Positions 6,595-15,763 of a DNA stretch of 19,228 bases are shown here, in pieces (the stretch's first letter is position 1; each line of letters opens with the position of its first letter). The stretch covers positions 1 to 19,228 of the forward strand of contig DGOS01000090.1 in the NCBI GenBank assembly GCA_002390155.1, written 5' to 3'. The notes under the pieces were generated by a model that saw only the letters and a list, made by a program, of their open reading frames with translations, was not told the DNA's origin and searched no databases. The translations under genes were made by a program, and so were the position numbers. The stretch comes from Hyphomicrobiaceae bacterium UBA4460 (GTDB lineage Bacteria; Pseudomonadota; Alphaproteobacteria; Rhizobiales; Methyloligellaceae).

Positions 6595-6924
6595 TTACGC
6601 CTTGGCCTCGGCTTCGATCTGCCGCACCGCCTCGGCCAGATGGTCGGCCATGGCGCGGCGAATCTGGTGGTCGGACTGATCGACGCTTTTGGCGTCGAAA
6701 TCGCCCCTGATCTTGCGGAAGACGTCCTCCTCGCCCGGCTCCTCCAGGTCGGCCTTGACCACCTCCCGGGCGTAGGCCTGGGCCTCATCGCCGGACAGGC
6801 CCATTTTCTCGGCGGCCCATAGGCCCAAGAGCTTGTTCCGCCTGGCATTGGCCTTGAAACTCAACTCCTCGTCGAGGGCGAATTTCCGCTCAAAACTCTT
6901 CTCGCGATCGTCAAAACTGGTCAT
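6595..6924 (-). CDS. DUF1476 protein, F1-ATPase zeta-type inhibitor homologue
   Basis: A 109-residue protein matching the alphaproteobacterial DUF1476 family, whose Paracoccus denitrificans member is the zeta subunit that inhibits F1-ATPase rotation with its N-terminal segment. Visible family features are the start MTSFDDREKSFERKFALDEE, the near-invariant KANARRNKLLGLWAAEKMGL (24-43), the acidic YAREVVKADLEEPGEEDVFRK region and SDHQIRRAM (84-92), all in predicted helices. ATG 6924 is preferred over GTG 6933 because GGAGG lies nine bases before it and it matches the usual family start. The role is inferred from the family; inhibition strength varies between species. It is the first gene of a two-gene unit with the aldolase and is divergent from purC, an arrangement I recall in other Hyphomicrobiales. 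Confidence 0.92.
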   Translation of the reverse strand: MTSFDDREKSFERKFALDEELSFKANARRNKLLGLWAAEKMGLSGDEAQAYAREVVKADLEEPGEEDVFRKIRGDFDAKSVDQSDHQIRRAMADHLAEAVRQIEAEAKA

Positions 6925-6941
6925 TGCCGGCACCTCCAGGA

Positions 6942-6958
6942 CCCTCGGCGACCGAGGG
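6942..6958 (-). promoter_or_regulatory. Perfect hairpin just upstream of the DUF1476 ribosome binding site
   Basis: CCCTCGG (6942-6948), loop CGA and CCGAGGG (6952-6958) form a perfect seven-pair stem. On the minus strand it ends four bases before the GGAGG ribosome binding site (6933-6937) of the DUF1476 gene, so it would sit in the mRNA leader beside the site without covering it. A translational or stability role is possible; there is no match to a known RNA class that I recognise. Confidence 0.4.
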
Positions 6959-7160
6959 CATCGTCCATAGAATTGTTGGGGAAAATCCCGCCTCTCTGGA
7001 CCGCGTGATAGCGCCGAAGCGCCCGAAAATCAACAAATCCCCGGCCGTCCCCCTGCGGCCGGAAGGCCCATCCCGGAGCCGTTGTACGCCCCCTCCCCTT
7101 GAGCTAATGTCGAGTAAGACTTCTTGAATCCGATTCCTGCGATGGCAATTTCCAGTGTAG

Positions 7161-7195
7161 CGCGCGCGGCTTGGGACTTTCCCAGTCTTCGCGCG
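7161..7195 (+). promoter_or_regulatory. Candidate leader stem-loop upstream of purC
   Basis: An outer stem CGCGCG (7161-7166 with 7190-7195) and an inner stem TGGGA (7172-7176) with TCCCA (7180-7184), loop CTT, are separated by a five-by-five internal loop. The structure ends 30 bases before the purC ribosome binding site. It is not a known riboswitch as far as I can tell, and there is no U-tract that would make it a terminator. It could be a regulatory leader or a protein binding site. Confidence 0.35.
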
Positions 7196-7239
7196 TTTGG
7201 CGCTTGAGTCCCCAGACAGGGCAGTGAGGAACCAAAATT

Positions 7240-8010
7240 ATGAATCGTCGCCGGCGCATCTACGAAGGCAAGGCCAAGATCCTCTACGAAGGACCCGAAC
7301 CTGGCACGCTCATCCAGCACTTCAAGGACGACGCCACCGCCTTCAACAATAAGAAGCACGACCGCATCGAGGGCAAAGGCGTACTCAATAACCGCATTTC
7401 GGAGTGCATCTTCGAGCGGCTCAACGAGATCGGCGTGCCGACGCATTTCATCAAACGGCTGAACATGCGCGAGCAGCTGATCCGCGAGGTCGAGATTGTT
7501 CCGCTCGAAGTGGTGATCCGCAACGTCGCCGCGGGCTCACTGGCAACCCGGCTCGGTCTCGAAGAAGGCACGATGCTGCCGCGCTCCATCGTCGAGTTCT
7601 ATTACAAGTCCGACGACCTCGGAGACCCCATGGTCTCCGAAGAGCACATCACCGCTTTCGGCTGGGCGACGCCTCAGGAGCTCGACGACATGATGGCGCT
7701 GGCGCTGCGCATCAACGACTTTCTGTCGGGACTGTTTCTTGGCGTCGGCATCCGACTCGTGGACTTCAAGCTCGAGTTCGGCCGGCAGTGGGAGGCCGAT
7801 CAGATGCGCATCGTGCTCGCCGACGAGATCTCCCCCGACTGCTGCCGCTTGTGGGATATCGAGACTCAGAACAAGCTGGACAAGGATCGGTTCCGCCGCG
7901 ACATGGGCGGCCTCGTGGAGGCCTACCAAGAGGTGGCGCGCCGGCTCGGTCTGCATGTCGACAATCCGGGGCGGCCGCGCAGCGGTCCGGTTCTGGTGCA
8001 GTCGACCTAA
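7240..8010 (+). CDS. purC: Phosphoribosylaminoimidazole-succinocarboxamide (SAICAR) synthase
   Basis: A 256-residue enzyme that joins CAIR and aspartate with ATP to give SAICAR, the substrate of PurB. Both family signatures are seen: [14 protein letters not shown] (87-100) and LVDFKLEFG (173-181), together with the N-terminal [11 protein letters not shown] nucleotide-binding stretch (8-18) and [12 protein letters not shown] (194-205) near the active site. The length is typical for the bacterial single-domain enzyme. GAGGA at 7226-7230, nine bases before ATG 7240, supports the start. It opens the cluster purC-purS-purQ-purL-bolA-grxD, with purS 17 bases downstream, and probably carries the main promoter of the unit in the 315-base region upstream. 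Confidence 0.98.
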   Translation: MNRRRRIYEGKAKILYEGPEPGTLIQHFKDDATAFNNKKHDRIEGKGVLNNRISECIFERLNEIGVPTHFIKRLNMREQLIREVEIVPLEVVIRNVAAGSLATRLGLEEGTMLPRSIVEFYYKSDDLGDPMVSEEHITAFGWATPQELDDMMALALRINDFLSGLFLGVGIRLVDFKLEFGRQWEADQMRIVLADEISPDCCRLWDIETQNKLDKDRFRRDMGGLVEAYQEVARRLGLHVDNPGRPRSGPVLVQST

Positions 8011-8027
8011 CGGGAGCGCAAAGCGGC

Positions 8028-8273
8028 ATGAAGGCGCGTATCACCATCACGCTGAAGCCCGGCGTGCTCGATCCGCAAGGCAAGGCGATCCAGGGCGCGC
8101 TGCATGCGCTCGGCTTCGGCTCGGTCGATGGTGTCCGTCAGGGCAAGTATATCGAGGTCGAAGTCGCCGAAAGCGATCCGGCCCGCGCGCGCGCCGAAGT
8201 GGAGCGCATGTGTGAACAACTTCTCGCAAACACAATCATCGAGAATTACGCTTATGAGCTCGAGGCAGCGTAG
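8028..8273 (+). CDS. purS: FGAM synthetase subunit PurS
   Basis: An 81-residue protein that bridges PurQ and PurL in the three-part formylglycinamidine ribonucleotide synthetase, helping ammonia pass from the glutaminase to the synthetase. It shows the family pattern: ITLKPGVLDPQGKAIQGALHAL at the N-terminus, then VRQGKYIEVEV and a C-terminal NTIIENYAYEL. The length is normal for PurS (about 80). The spacer to purC is 17 bases, with GGGAG (8012-8016) as a reasonable ribosome binding site. The 108 bases after it hold a REP-like palindrome instead of the short gap usual before purQ. Confidence 0.96.
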   Translation: MKARITITLKPGVLDPQGKAIQGALHALGFGSVDGVRQGKYIEVEVAESDPARARAEVERMCEQLLANTIIENYAYELEAA

Positions 8274-8283
8274 GCGCATTCTC

Positions 8284-8364
8284 CGTCATTCCGGCGCAAG
8301 CCGGAATCCAACCACACACTCGAACAATTGCCGCTTCTGGATCCCGGCTTGCGCCGGGATGACG
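8284..8364. repeat. REP-like long palindrome between purS and purQ
   Basis: Two 27-base arms (8284-8310 and 8338-8364) are inverted copies differing at two positions, separated by a 27-base spacer. Each arm is itself a hairpin: ATTCCGGC/GCCGGAAT (8288-8295 with 8300-8307) around GCAA, and ATCCCGGC/GCCGGGAT (8341-8348 with 8353-8360) around TTGC, which reads GCAA on the other strand. The CGTCATTCCGG start with the AATCCA end is the hallmark of a dispersed repeat very common between genes in alphaproteobacteria. It fills most of the purS-purQ gap and ends 17 bases before the purQ start. No transposase is present; such elements are thought to be spread by enzymes encoded elsewhere. Confidence 0.9.
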
Positions 8365-8381
8365 TCTGGGGTCGTGCGAAC

Positions 8382-9067
8382 ATGAAAGCCAGCGTCATCG
8401 TCTTTCCCGGATCGAACTGCGACCGCGACGCGGCCGTAGCGCTTCAGGCAGCGATGGGCGCGGCGCCTGCCATGGTCTGGCATGGCGACTCCGAGCTGCC
8501 CAAAAGCGATCTCATCGTTCTGCCGGGCGGCTTCTCCTATGGCGATTATCTGCGCTCCGGCGCCATGGCGGCGCATTCGCCGGTCATGCGCGAGGTGGTC
8601 GCGCGCGCTAAAGCGGGAACACCGGTGCTCGGCATCTGCAACGGCTTCCAGGTGCTGACGGAATCAGGCCTGCTGCCGGGCGTTCTGATGCGCAACGCGA
8701 CCTTGCGCTTCATCTGCAAGGACATGCTGCTGAAAGTGGTACGCAACGACACGCGCTTTGCGTCCCACTACGAGACCGGCGAAGTGATCCGCATTCCCGT
8801 CGCGCATAAAGACGGCTGCTACTTCGCCGACGAGGGCACGCTTGACCGGCTCGAAGGCGAGAACCGTGTCGCCTTTCGCTACTGCGAGACATCGGGCGCG
8901 GTGACTGAAGCGGCGAACCCCAATGGCTCGTGCCGAAATATCGCAGGAATCTACAACGAGACCGGTACGGTGCTCGGCATGATGCCCCACCCCGAACGGC
9001 TCATCGAGCCTGTGCTCTCCGGCACGGACGGCGCCAAAATGTTCTCTTCGCTTGTTGAGAGGCTCCA

Positions 9068-9071
<4 letters not shown>
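8382..9071 (+). CDS. purQ: FGAM synthetase glutaminase subunit PurQ
   Basis: A 229-residue class I glutamine amidotransferase that releases ammonia from glutamine for PurL. The catalytic triad is visible: nucleophile C86 in GICNGFQVL (84-92), then H203 and E205 in MMPHPERL (200-207). The N-terminus [15 protein letters not shown] and the oxyanion region [14 protein letters not shown] (47-60) are typical. ATG 8382 is chosen because it begins at the conserved KASVIVFPG; an in-frame ATG at 8328 would add only residues translated from the REP-like repeat. The ribosome binding site is poor (a GGGG run about ten bases upstream), perhaps because the repeat displaced the original leader. The stop overlaps the purL start by four bases, as expected for equal production of the partners. 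Confidence 0.96.
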
Positions 9072-11287
<2,216 letters not shown>

Positions 11288-11319
11288 CCTGAAGCCGCGC
11301 GCACAAGGAGCAATTGACG

Positions 11320-11553
11320 ATGGCAATGGCTGCGGAGGAGATTGAGCGCTTGGTCAAGGAACGCTTTCCCGATGCGCGCGTGGAGATCGAAGATCTCGCT
11401 GGCGACGGCGATCATTACGCGGCCAGCATCGTGTCGGAGGCATTTCGCGGCAAGTCGCGGGTCCAGCAGCACCAAATGGTCTATGATGCACTTCAGGGCA
11501 ATATGGGCGGCGCACTGCACGCGCTGGCGTTGAAGACATCAGCGCCGCAATAG
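11320..11553 (+). CDS. bolA: BolA-family protein
   Basis: A 77-residue BolA-like protein, a small alpha/beta domain that partners with monothiol (CGFS) glutaredoxins to hold a [2Fe-2S] cluster for delivery or sensing. The pattern MAAEEIERLVKERFPDARVE, then DGDHYAASIVSEAFRGKSRVQQHQ, then GGALHALALKT is typical, with H32 and the C-terminal H67 as the usual candidate cluster ligands. It resembles the short BolA2/BolA-like group more than the 105-residue E. coli BolA. AAGGAG at 11305-11310 supports ATG 11320; a TTG six bases upstream is less likely. It is 32 bases after purL and 20 bases before grxD, so it shares the transcript, and the adjacent glutaredoxin is its expected partner. Confidence 0.94.
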   Translation: MAMAAEEIERLVKERFPDARVEIEDLAGDGDHYAASIVSEAFRGKSRVQQHQMVYDALQGNMGGALHALALKTSAPQ

Positions 11554-11573
11554 AGTGAGAAAGGAATCGAACG

Positions 11574-11933
11574 ATGAGTGAGCAAGACGTTCAGGCCGTT
11601 CAGGACTGGATCGGCAAGCAGATCGCCGGCCGTGACGTGGTGCTGTTCATGAAAGGCACCAAGTCGATGCCGCAATGCGGCTTCTCCATGCAGGTCGCGC
11701 AGATCCTGAGCCATCTCGGCGTCGACTTTGCAGACATCAACGTGCTCGACGACATGAGCGTGCGCGAAGGCGTGAAGGCCTATTCCAACTGGCCGACCAT
11801 TCCGCAGCTCTACGTGAAAGGCGAGTTCGTCGGCGGGTGCGATATCGTGCGCGAGATGTTCCAGGCAGGCGAGCTCCAGGAAATGCTCAAGACCAAGGGC
11901 ATTGCCAATAACGCGCAGACCGCGACGGCATAA
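11574..11933 (+). CDS. grxD: Monothiol glutaredoxin, Grx4/GrxD type
   Basis: A 119-residue CGFS glutaredoxin that carries [2Fe-2S] clusters with glutathione and passes them to target proteins. The motifs are complete: [14 protein letters not shown] (25-38, active C35), [20 protein letters not shown] (73-92, TIP cis-proline and GG-CD glutathione-binding elements). AAGGA at 11561-11565, eight bases before ATG 11574, supports the start. It is the last gene of the pur-bolA-grxD unit and is followed by a strong hairpin terminator. The bolA-grxD pairing is widely conserved and fits the known physical complex. The last 13 or so residues ([10 protein letters not shown]) are a variable tail. Confidence 0.97.
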   Translation: MSEQDVQAVQDWIGKQIAGRDVVLFMKGTKSMPQCGFSMQVAQILSHLGVDFADINVLDDMSVREGVKAYSNWPTIPQLYVKGEFVGGCDIVREMFQAGELQEMLKTKGIANNAQTATA

Positions 11934-11966
11934 CCGCGCTTCTTAGGATTTCTGCTGGATACACAA

Positions 11967-11995
11967 ACGGCGGCGATTGTTTCAATCGCCGCCGT
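11967..11995. terminator. Bidirectional intrinsic terminator between grxD and rpsD
   Basis: ACGGCGGCGATTG (11967-11979), loop TTT and CAATCGCCGCCGT (11983-11995) form a perfect 13-pair stem. On the plus strand it is followed by a T-rich stretch (ATTGCTGTGTTGTCTTGTC); on the minus strand by TTTGTGTATCC. It lies 33 bases after the grxD stop and 32 bases before the rpsD stop, so it can end both converging transcripts. Confidence 0.85.
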
Positions 11996-12027
11996 ATTGC
12001 TGTGTTGTCTTGTCTGACGTCGCGTGC

Positions 12028-12645
12028 TTAGCGCGAGTAGAACTCGATGACGAGGTTCGGCTCCATCATGACCGGATAGGGCACATCGGACAGGGTCGGC
12101 GTCCGCGTGAACGTCGCGACCATCTTGCCGTGGTCGACGTCGACATAGTCCGGCACGTCGCGCTCGCCGCTCTGCGCGGCCTCGAGCACCATGCCAAGAT
12201 CCTTGGACTTGTCGCGCAACTCAATCACATCCCCTTCCTTGCAACGATAGCTCGGGATCGTTACGCGGCGGCCGTTGACCTTCACGTGGCCGTGGGAAAT
12301 GAGCTGGCGGGCGGCGAACACTGTCGGCACGAACTTGGCGCGATAGACCAGCGCATCGAGGCGCCGCTCGAGCAAGCCAATCAGCCGCTCCGAGGTGTCG
12401 CCCTTCATGCGCGAGGCCTCGTGATAGATCGACTTGAACTGCTTCTCGGTGATGTTGCCGTAATAGCCCTTGAGCTTCTGCTTGGCCCTGAGCTGCTGGC
12501 CGTAATCGGACAGCTTGCCGCGGCGGCGCTGGCCATGCTCGCCAGGTCCGTATTCGCGCTTGTTCTGGGGGCTCTTGGGCCGGCCCCAAATATTCTCGCC
12601 GAGCCGACGGTCGATCTTGTGCTTGGCGTGAATGCGTTTCGTCAT
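12028..12645 (-). CDS. rpsD: 30S ribosomal protein S4 (uS4)
   Basis: A 205-residue ribosomal protein that binds 16S rRNA early in 30S assembly and helps decoding accuracy. The family pattern is clear: [16 protein letters not shown] near the N-terminus, [19 protein letters not shown] (31-49), and the S4 RNA-binding domain from about 94 to 155 ([36 protein letters not shown]), ending EFYSR. ATG 12645 gives the canonical MTKR start, with GGAG ten bases upstream; a possible upstream ATG at 12666 is not needed. Unlike in gammaproteobacteria it is not in a ribosomal operon with rpsK and rpoA, but stands alone, as is usual in alphaproteobacteria. A small hairpin touches its ribosome binding site. 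Confidence 0.98.
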   Translation of the reverse strand: MTKRIHAKHKIDRRLGENIWGRPKSPQNKREYGPGEHGQRRRGKLSDYGQQLRAKQKLKGYYGNITEKQFKSIYHEASRMKGDTSERLIGLLERRLDALVYRAKFVPTVFAARQLISHGHVKVNGRRVTIPSYRCKEGDVIELRDKSKDLGMVLEAAQSGERDVPDYVDVDHGKMVATFTRTPTLSDVPYPVMMEPNLVIEFYSR

Positions 12646-12658
12646 TCGTAAAAACTCC

Positions 12659-12676
12659 AAAGCCAAATTAGGCTTT
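12659..12676 (-). promoter_or_regulatory. Hairpin touching the rpsD ribosome binding site
   Basis: AAAGCC (12659-12664) and GGCTTT (12671-12676) form a perfect six-pair stem with a six-base A/T loop. In the minus-strand mRNA it ends directly before the GGAG site (12655-12658) of rpsD. S4 represses its own translation through leader RNA in E. coli and Bacillus, though with quite different structures, so self-control here is possible but only inferred. Confidence 0.35.
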
Positions 12677-12762
12677 TCGCGGGCGGTCTGCTTTCCCGCG
12701 TCTGCCGCAAAAATCCATGGATGTTGAGTGGTCCGGATCGCCAGAGCGGGTCCGGCGGCCCC

Positions 12763-12779
12763 AAAAGCCCTTCAGGGCT
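12763..12779 (-). terminator. Hairpin plus U-run after the exported protein gene
   Basis: Read on the minus strand: AGCCC (12779-12775), loop TGAA, GGGCT (12770-12766), followed by TTTTGGGG. The stem is only five pairs but GC-rich and is followed by Ts (the last T of the stem plus three). It lies 86 bases after the stop of the 12865-13509 gene and 118 bases before rpsD, so it probably separates the two transcripts. Confidence 0.55.
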
Positions 12780-12794
12780 CCGGTTTGACCGTTC

Positions 12795-12823
12795 TGTTAC
12801 TCCGAATAGCCGGAAACTGTCAA
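12795..12823 (-). promoter_or_regulatory. Candidate promoter, TTGACA-17-GTAACA
   Basis: On the minus strand TTGACA (12823-12818) is a perfect -35 box; 17 bases on is GTAACA (12800-12795), a poor -10. It would start RNA near 12788 toward rpsD. The difficulty is that the hairpin/U-run at 12779-12763 would then lie within the first 25 bases of the transcript. Either the promoter call is wrong or the hairpin is not a full terminator. Confidence 0.3.
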
Positions 12824-12864
12824 TTGCCGCGATTTCCTAGGGCCACAGGCAGGCCCGGGCCGCC

Positions 12865-13509
12865 CTAGTTTGCCGGGACCGAGGCCACATAGGCGTTAAT
12901 GGCACTTTCGACCTTCTGCTTCTGCTCCGGAGGGCATTTCGGCGCCGGCGGCGCCTGCGTCACAGCCGATTCTCCGCCCTCGGTTTCCTCGGTACCGCTG
13001 GCCGCGGTCGTCTCAGGGCCCTCCTCGATCTTGGCGTTACCGGTGAAGTAGGACAGCGCAAAGAGGTGCAGCGCCTCGACCATCAGCATCTGCTGGCGCG
13101 TCCAGTCCTTCTTGGATTCCTGCGCCAAGAGCGCCTTCAGATTCGCCTGCGCTAGCTGCGGCAAGCCGCAGACCTCCGCATAGGCGGAACGAGTGGCCGC
13201 GCGAATGACTTGGCGTGCGTCGTCGCTTGGAATCACGAAGGTGTTGAAGTCGGACTTGTCGACTGGGACAGGCTTGCCGTTAGGTCCGGGCGTCTCCCCC
13301 GGAATCAGCGAGAAGGCGTAAGTGAGCATGACGCGCACCCGCGTATCGCTCAGCCCCTTCTTCTGCGGCTGCTTGCTCCGCTTGTCGAGCTCTTCGGCTG
13401 CCACGGCCGTGAAACCAGATTGATCGGCCGCTTGGAGCGGAGCACTCGTCAGAAACGCAAAGACCGCAGCACAAGTGGCCCCGCCCAGATGAAACCACGC
13501 AACTCTCAT
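12865..13509 (-). CDS. Exported protein of unknown function (214 aa)
   Basis: A 214-residue protein with a signal peptide (residues 1-28, cleavage near LQAADQ) and a strong AAGGAG ribosome binding site upstream of ATG 13509. The mature part is mainly helical: a basic segment LDKRSKQPQKKGLSDTRVRVMLTYAFSLIPG (41-71), DDARQVIRAATRSAYAEVCGLP (96-117), QANLKALLAQESKKDWTRQQMLMVEALHLFALSYFTG (121-157). An acidic, Thr/Ser/Pro-rich low-complexity linker (161-190) follows, then a short Lys/Glu-rich C-terminus with C192, which could pair with C114. The linker suggests a flexible tether in the periplasm. I recognise no family or catalytic motif. It lies 84 bases behind the TrmJ-like gene, possibly in the same transcript, and ahead of a terminator. 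Confidence 0.78.
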   Translation of the reverse strand: MRVAWFHLGGATCAAVFAFLTSAPLQAADQSGFTAVAAEELDKRSKQPQKKGLSDTRVRVMLTYAFSLIPGETPGPNGKPVPVDKSDFNTFVIPSDDARQVIRAATRSAYAEVCGLPQLAQANLKALLAQESKKDWTRQQMLMVEALHLFALSYFTGNAKIEEGPETTAASGTEETEGGESAVTQAPPAPKCPPEQKQKVESAINAYVASVPAN

Positions 13510-13593
13510 TGAACGCCCCTCTCCTTATCGAGCCGGAAGCTAGCATTGTTGACGGGCATCGCAATAGGAGAAACCGGGCGGAACTATGACACC

Positions 13594-14418
13594 TTATCGC
13601 CTTGGCTCTGTTGGAGGCCTCGTCAAGGCTGACACAATTCCCCGCCAGGTGCGGACGTCCTGGTCGGTGGCGCCCATGCGATGAAACATGTTGCGGATCG
13701 ACCGCACCATGGACGGCCGCTTCTCCGGCGGCCGCAAGAATCCGGCGTCGTCCAATGCCCCTTCCAGATGCTCGAACAGGTTGTAGAGTTCCGCACGGGT
13801 CGCGGGCTGTGTGTCCGGCGCGGAGATCCCTTCGCGCGCCGGCCCGTCATAGGTGGTTGTCCGGCCGAGATCGGAGGGGCTTTCGCTCTTCAGCCATTCA
13901 TAGGCGAATAGCAGCACGGCCTGGGGCAGGCTCAAGGAAGCAAACGCTGCGCTGACCGGCGCGGTCAGGATCGCATCGGCCAGCACGATGGAGTCGTTGT
14001 CGAGCCCGCTGCGCTCGGCCCCGAACAGCACGCCGGTCCGCTGAGAGGCTTGTCGCTTGGCGCGCAAAGCAGCTGCCGCCGTTTCCGGGCTCAGCACCTC
14101 TTTCACCATCTCGCGGGGCCGCGCGGTGGTGGCGATCACGTAGTTGAGGTCGGCGACGGCATCTTCGACGGTGTCGAACACCTTCGCCTCATCGACGATG
14201 ACGCCGGCGACGGCGGCGGTTGCGCGCGCCTTCTCGTTTGGCCAGCCATCCCTTGGGGCCACGAGCCTCAGATCGCGAAGCCCGAAATTGCCCATGGCGC
14301 GAGCGGCAAAGCCGATATTCTCGCCGAGTTGCGGCCTTACCAGCACGATGGCGGGCGCCGCGGACGCCGCGTCGTCTTGGCCCACGCGCTTGCCGGTTTT
14401 CGCATTTGCTCCCATCAT
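13594..14418 (-). CDS. trmJ: TrmJ-like tRNA 2'-O-methyltransferase (SpoU/TrmH, SPOUT family)
   Basis: A 274-residue SPOUT methyltransferase. The three SpoU motifs are present: [14 protein letters not shown] (34-47) with the RNA-binding Asn and Arg, [11 protein letters not shown] (131-141), and the knot region [15 protein letters not shown] (161-175). TrmJ uses S-adenosylmethionine to methylate the ribose of position 32 in the tRNA anticodon loop. The C-terminal region (about 200-274) has the TrmJ-like helical extension [20 protein letters not shown] and [13 protein letters not shown], which favours TrmJ over plain TrmH. Two ATGs are adjacent (14418 and 14415) and neither has a clear ribosome binding site; a TATAGC about 11 bases upstream could make the mRNA nearly leaderless. 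It is divergent from icd. Confidence 0.88.
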   Translation of the reverse strand: MMGANAKTGKRVGQDDAASAAPAIVLVRPQLGENIGFAARAMGNFGLRDLRLVAPRDGWPNEKARATAAVAGVIVDEAKVFDTVEDAVADLNYVIATTARPREMVKEVLSPETAAAALRAKRQASQRTGVLFGAERSGLDNDSIVLADAILTAPVSAAFASLSLPQAVLLFAYEWLKSESPSDLGRTTTYDGPAREGISAPDTQPATRAELYNLFEHLEGALDDAGFLRPPEKRPSMVRSIRNMFHRMGATDQDVRTWRGIVSALTRPPTEPRR

Positions 14419-14519
14419 GGCCGCACGATGCTATAGGGGGCGGGCTCCCGCAATGGGGGCGAAAGGCCTTAAGCGGCCCTCCTAAGGCTCAACCCTTTCC
14501 TTCCAGCGGAGACGCGCGC

Positions 14520-15749
14520 GTGGACAAGATCAAAGTGCAGAACCCGATTGCCGACCTTCACGGCGACGAAATGACCCGGATCATCTGGGACATGATCAAG
14601 GAAAAGCTCATCGAGCCCTACCTCGACATCGAGCTTCTCCCCTTCGATCTTGGCATCGAGCATCGTGACGCCACCGACGATCAGGTCACGATCGACGCGG
14701 CCCACGCCATCCAGAAGCACGGCGTCGGCGTCAAATGCGCGACGATCACGCCGGACGAGGCGCGCGTGGAGGAGTTCGGCCTCAAGAAGATGTGGCGGTC
14801 GCCCAATGGCACGATCCGCAACATCCTTGGCGGCGTGATCTTCCGCGAGCCCATCATCTGCAAGAACGTGCCGCGGCTGGTGCCTGGCTGGACCAAGCCA
14901 ATCGTCATCGGGCGTCACGCCTATGGCGACATCTACCGGGCCCAAGACTTCCTGGTGCCCGGCAAGGGCAAGCTGACCATTACCTTCGAGGGCGAGGACG
15001 GCGAGACGATCCATCGTGAGGTCCACGACTTTGAAGGCTCCGGCATCGCGCTCGGCATGTTCAATCTCGACAGTTCCATCCGGGACTTCGCGCGCGCCTC
15101 CATGAACTATGGCCTCAACCGCGACATGCCGGTGTACCTGTCCACCAAGAACACGATCCTCAAGGCCTATGACGGCCGCTTCAAGGATCTGTTCCAGGAG
15201 ATCTACGACGCCGAGTTCAAGGAGACGTTCGAGGAACGCGGGCTCACTTACGAGCATCGGCTGATCGACGACATGGTCGCCGCGGCGCTCAAATGGTCCG
15301 GTGGGTATATCTGGGCCTGCAAGAACTATGACGGCGATGTGCAGTCCGACACCGTGGCGCAAGGTTTCGGCTCGCTTGGACTCATGACGAGCGTGTTGAT
15401 GACGCCCGACGGCGAGACCGTGCTGGCGGAGGCCGCGCACGGCACGGTGACGCGCCACTACCGGCAGCACCAAGAGGGCCGTGCGACATCGACGAACTCG
15501 ACCGCTTCGATCTACGCCTGGGGCGGCGCACTGAAGCACCGCGCCAAGCTCGACGGTAACGAGGCGCTGCTCGACTTCGCCGAAACGCTGGAGAAGGTGG
15601 TTGTCGATACGATCGAGAGCGGCTCCATGACAAAGGACCTCGCGCTCCTTGTCGGCGAAGAGCAAGCCTGGCTGACTACGGAAGGGTTCATCGATAAGAT
15701 CGGCGAGAACCTGCGGGCGGCGATGACCAAGCGCGTGACGGCCGCTTAA
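14520..15749 (+). CDS. icd: NADP-dependent isocitrate dehydrogenase (eukaryote-like type)
   Basis: A 409-residue TCA-cycle enzyme that oxidises isocitrate to 2-oxoglutarate and CO2 with NADP+. It belongs to the homodimeric group shared by alphaproteobacteria and eukaryotes, distinct from E. coli Icd. Landmarks are GDEMTRIIW (15-23), [12 protein letters not shown] (72-83), the substrate-binding [12 protein letters not shown] (94-105) with R100, R109 and R132, LIDDMVA (248-254, metal-binding Asp), the signature [20 protein letters not shown] (269-288) and HGTVTRH (307-313, cofactor binding). The start is GTG 14520, giving the conserved (M)DKIKVQNPI; the frame runs about 100 codons further upstream but only as antisense to trmJ. 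The ribosome binding site is weak (GGAGA about 7 bases before). It ends 14 bases from a convergent stop. Confidence 0.97.
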   Translation: MDKIKVQNPIADLHGDEMTRIIWDMIKEKLIEPYLDIELLPFDLGIEHRDATDDQVTIDAAHAIQKHGVGVKCATITPDEARVEEFGLKKMWRSPNGTIRNILGGVIFREPIICKNVPRLVPGWTKPIVIGRHAYGDIYRAQDFLVPGKGKLTITFEGEDGETIHREVHDFEGSGIALGMFNLDSSIRDFARASMNYGLNRDMPVYLSTKNTILKAYDGRFKDLFQEIYDAEFKETFEERGLTYEHRLIDDMVAAALKWSGGYIWACKNYDGDVQSDTVAQGFGSLGLMTSVLMTPDGETVLAEAAHGTVTRHYRQHQEGRATSTNSTASIYAWGGALKHRAKLDGNEALLDFAETLEKVVVDTIESGSMTKDLALLVGEEQAWLTTEGFIDKIGENLRAAMTKRVTAA

Positions 15750-15763
15750 GCCACAGCCACCGT

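Larger units (their letters stand above)
6925..7239. other. 315-base divergent regulatory region between DUF1476 and purC
   Basis: No gene is seen here. It should hold both divergent promoters, but I cannot name a confident -35/-10 pair. It contains the hairpins listed separately (6942-6958 and 7161-7195), a third perfect seven-pair GC stem (CCGGCCG 7041-7047 with CGGCCGG 7056-7062, loop of eight), and three GANTC sites (7126-7130, 7132-7136, 7206-7210), the target of the CcrM methylase in alphaproteobacteria. The purC ribosome binding site GAGGA is at 7226-7230. Confidence 0.6.

Noticed and set aside
8328..8381. Upstream extension of purQ by 18 codons
   Set aside because: The added residues are translated from the REP-like repeat; the conserved PurQ N-terminus begins at 8382.
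14220..14519. Upstream extension of icd by 100 codons
   Set aside because: It runs antisense through trmJ; IDH homologues begin at the GTG-encoded DKIKVQ segment.
14469..15665. 398-codon open frame antisense to icd
   Set aside because: Same cause: the composition is His/Arg/Asp/Val-rich and shadow-like, and IDH on the other strand is complete.
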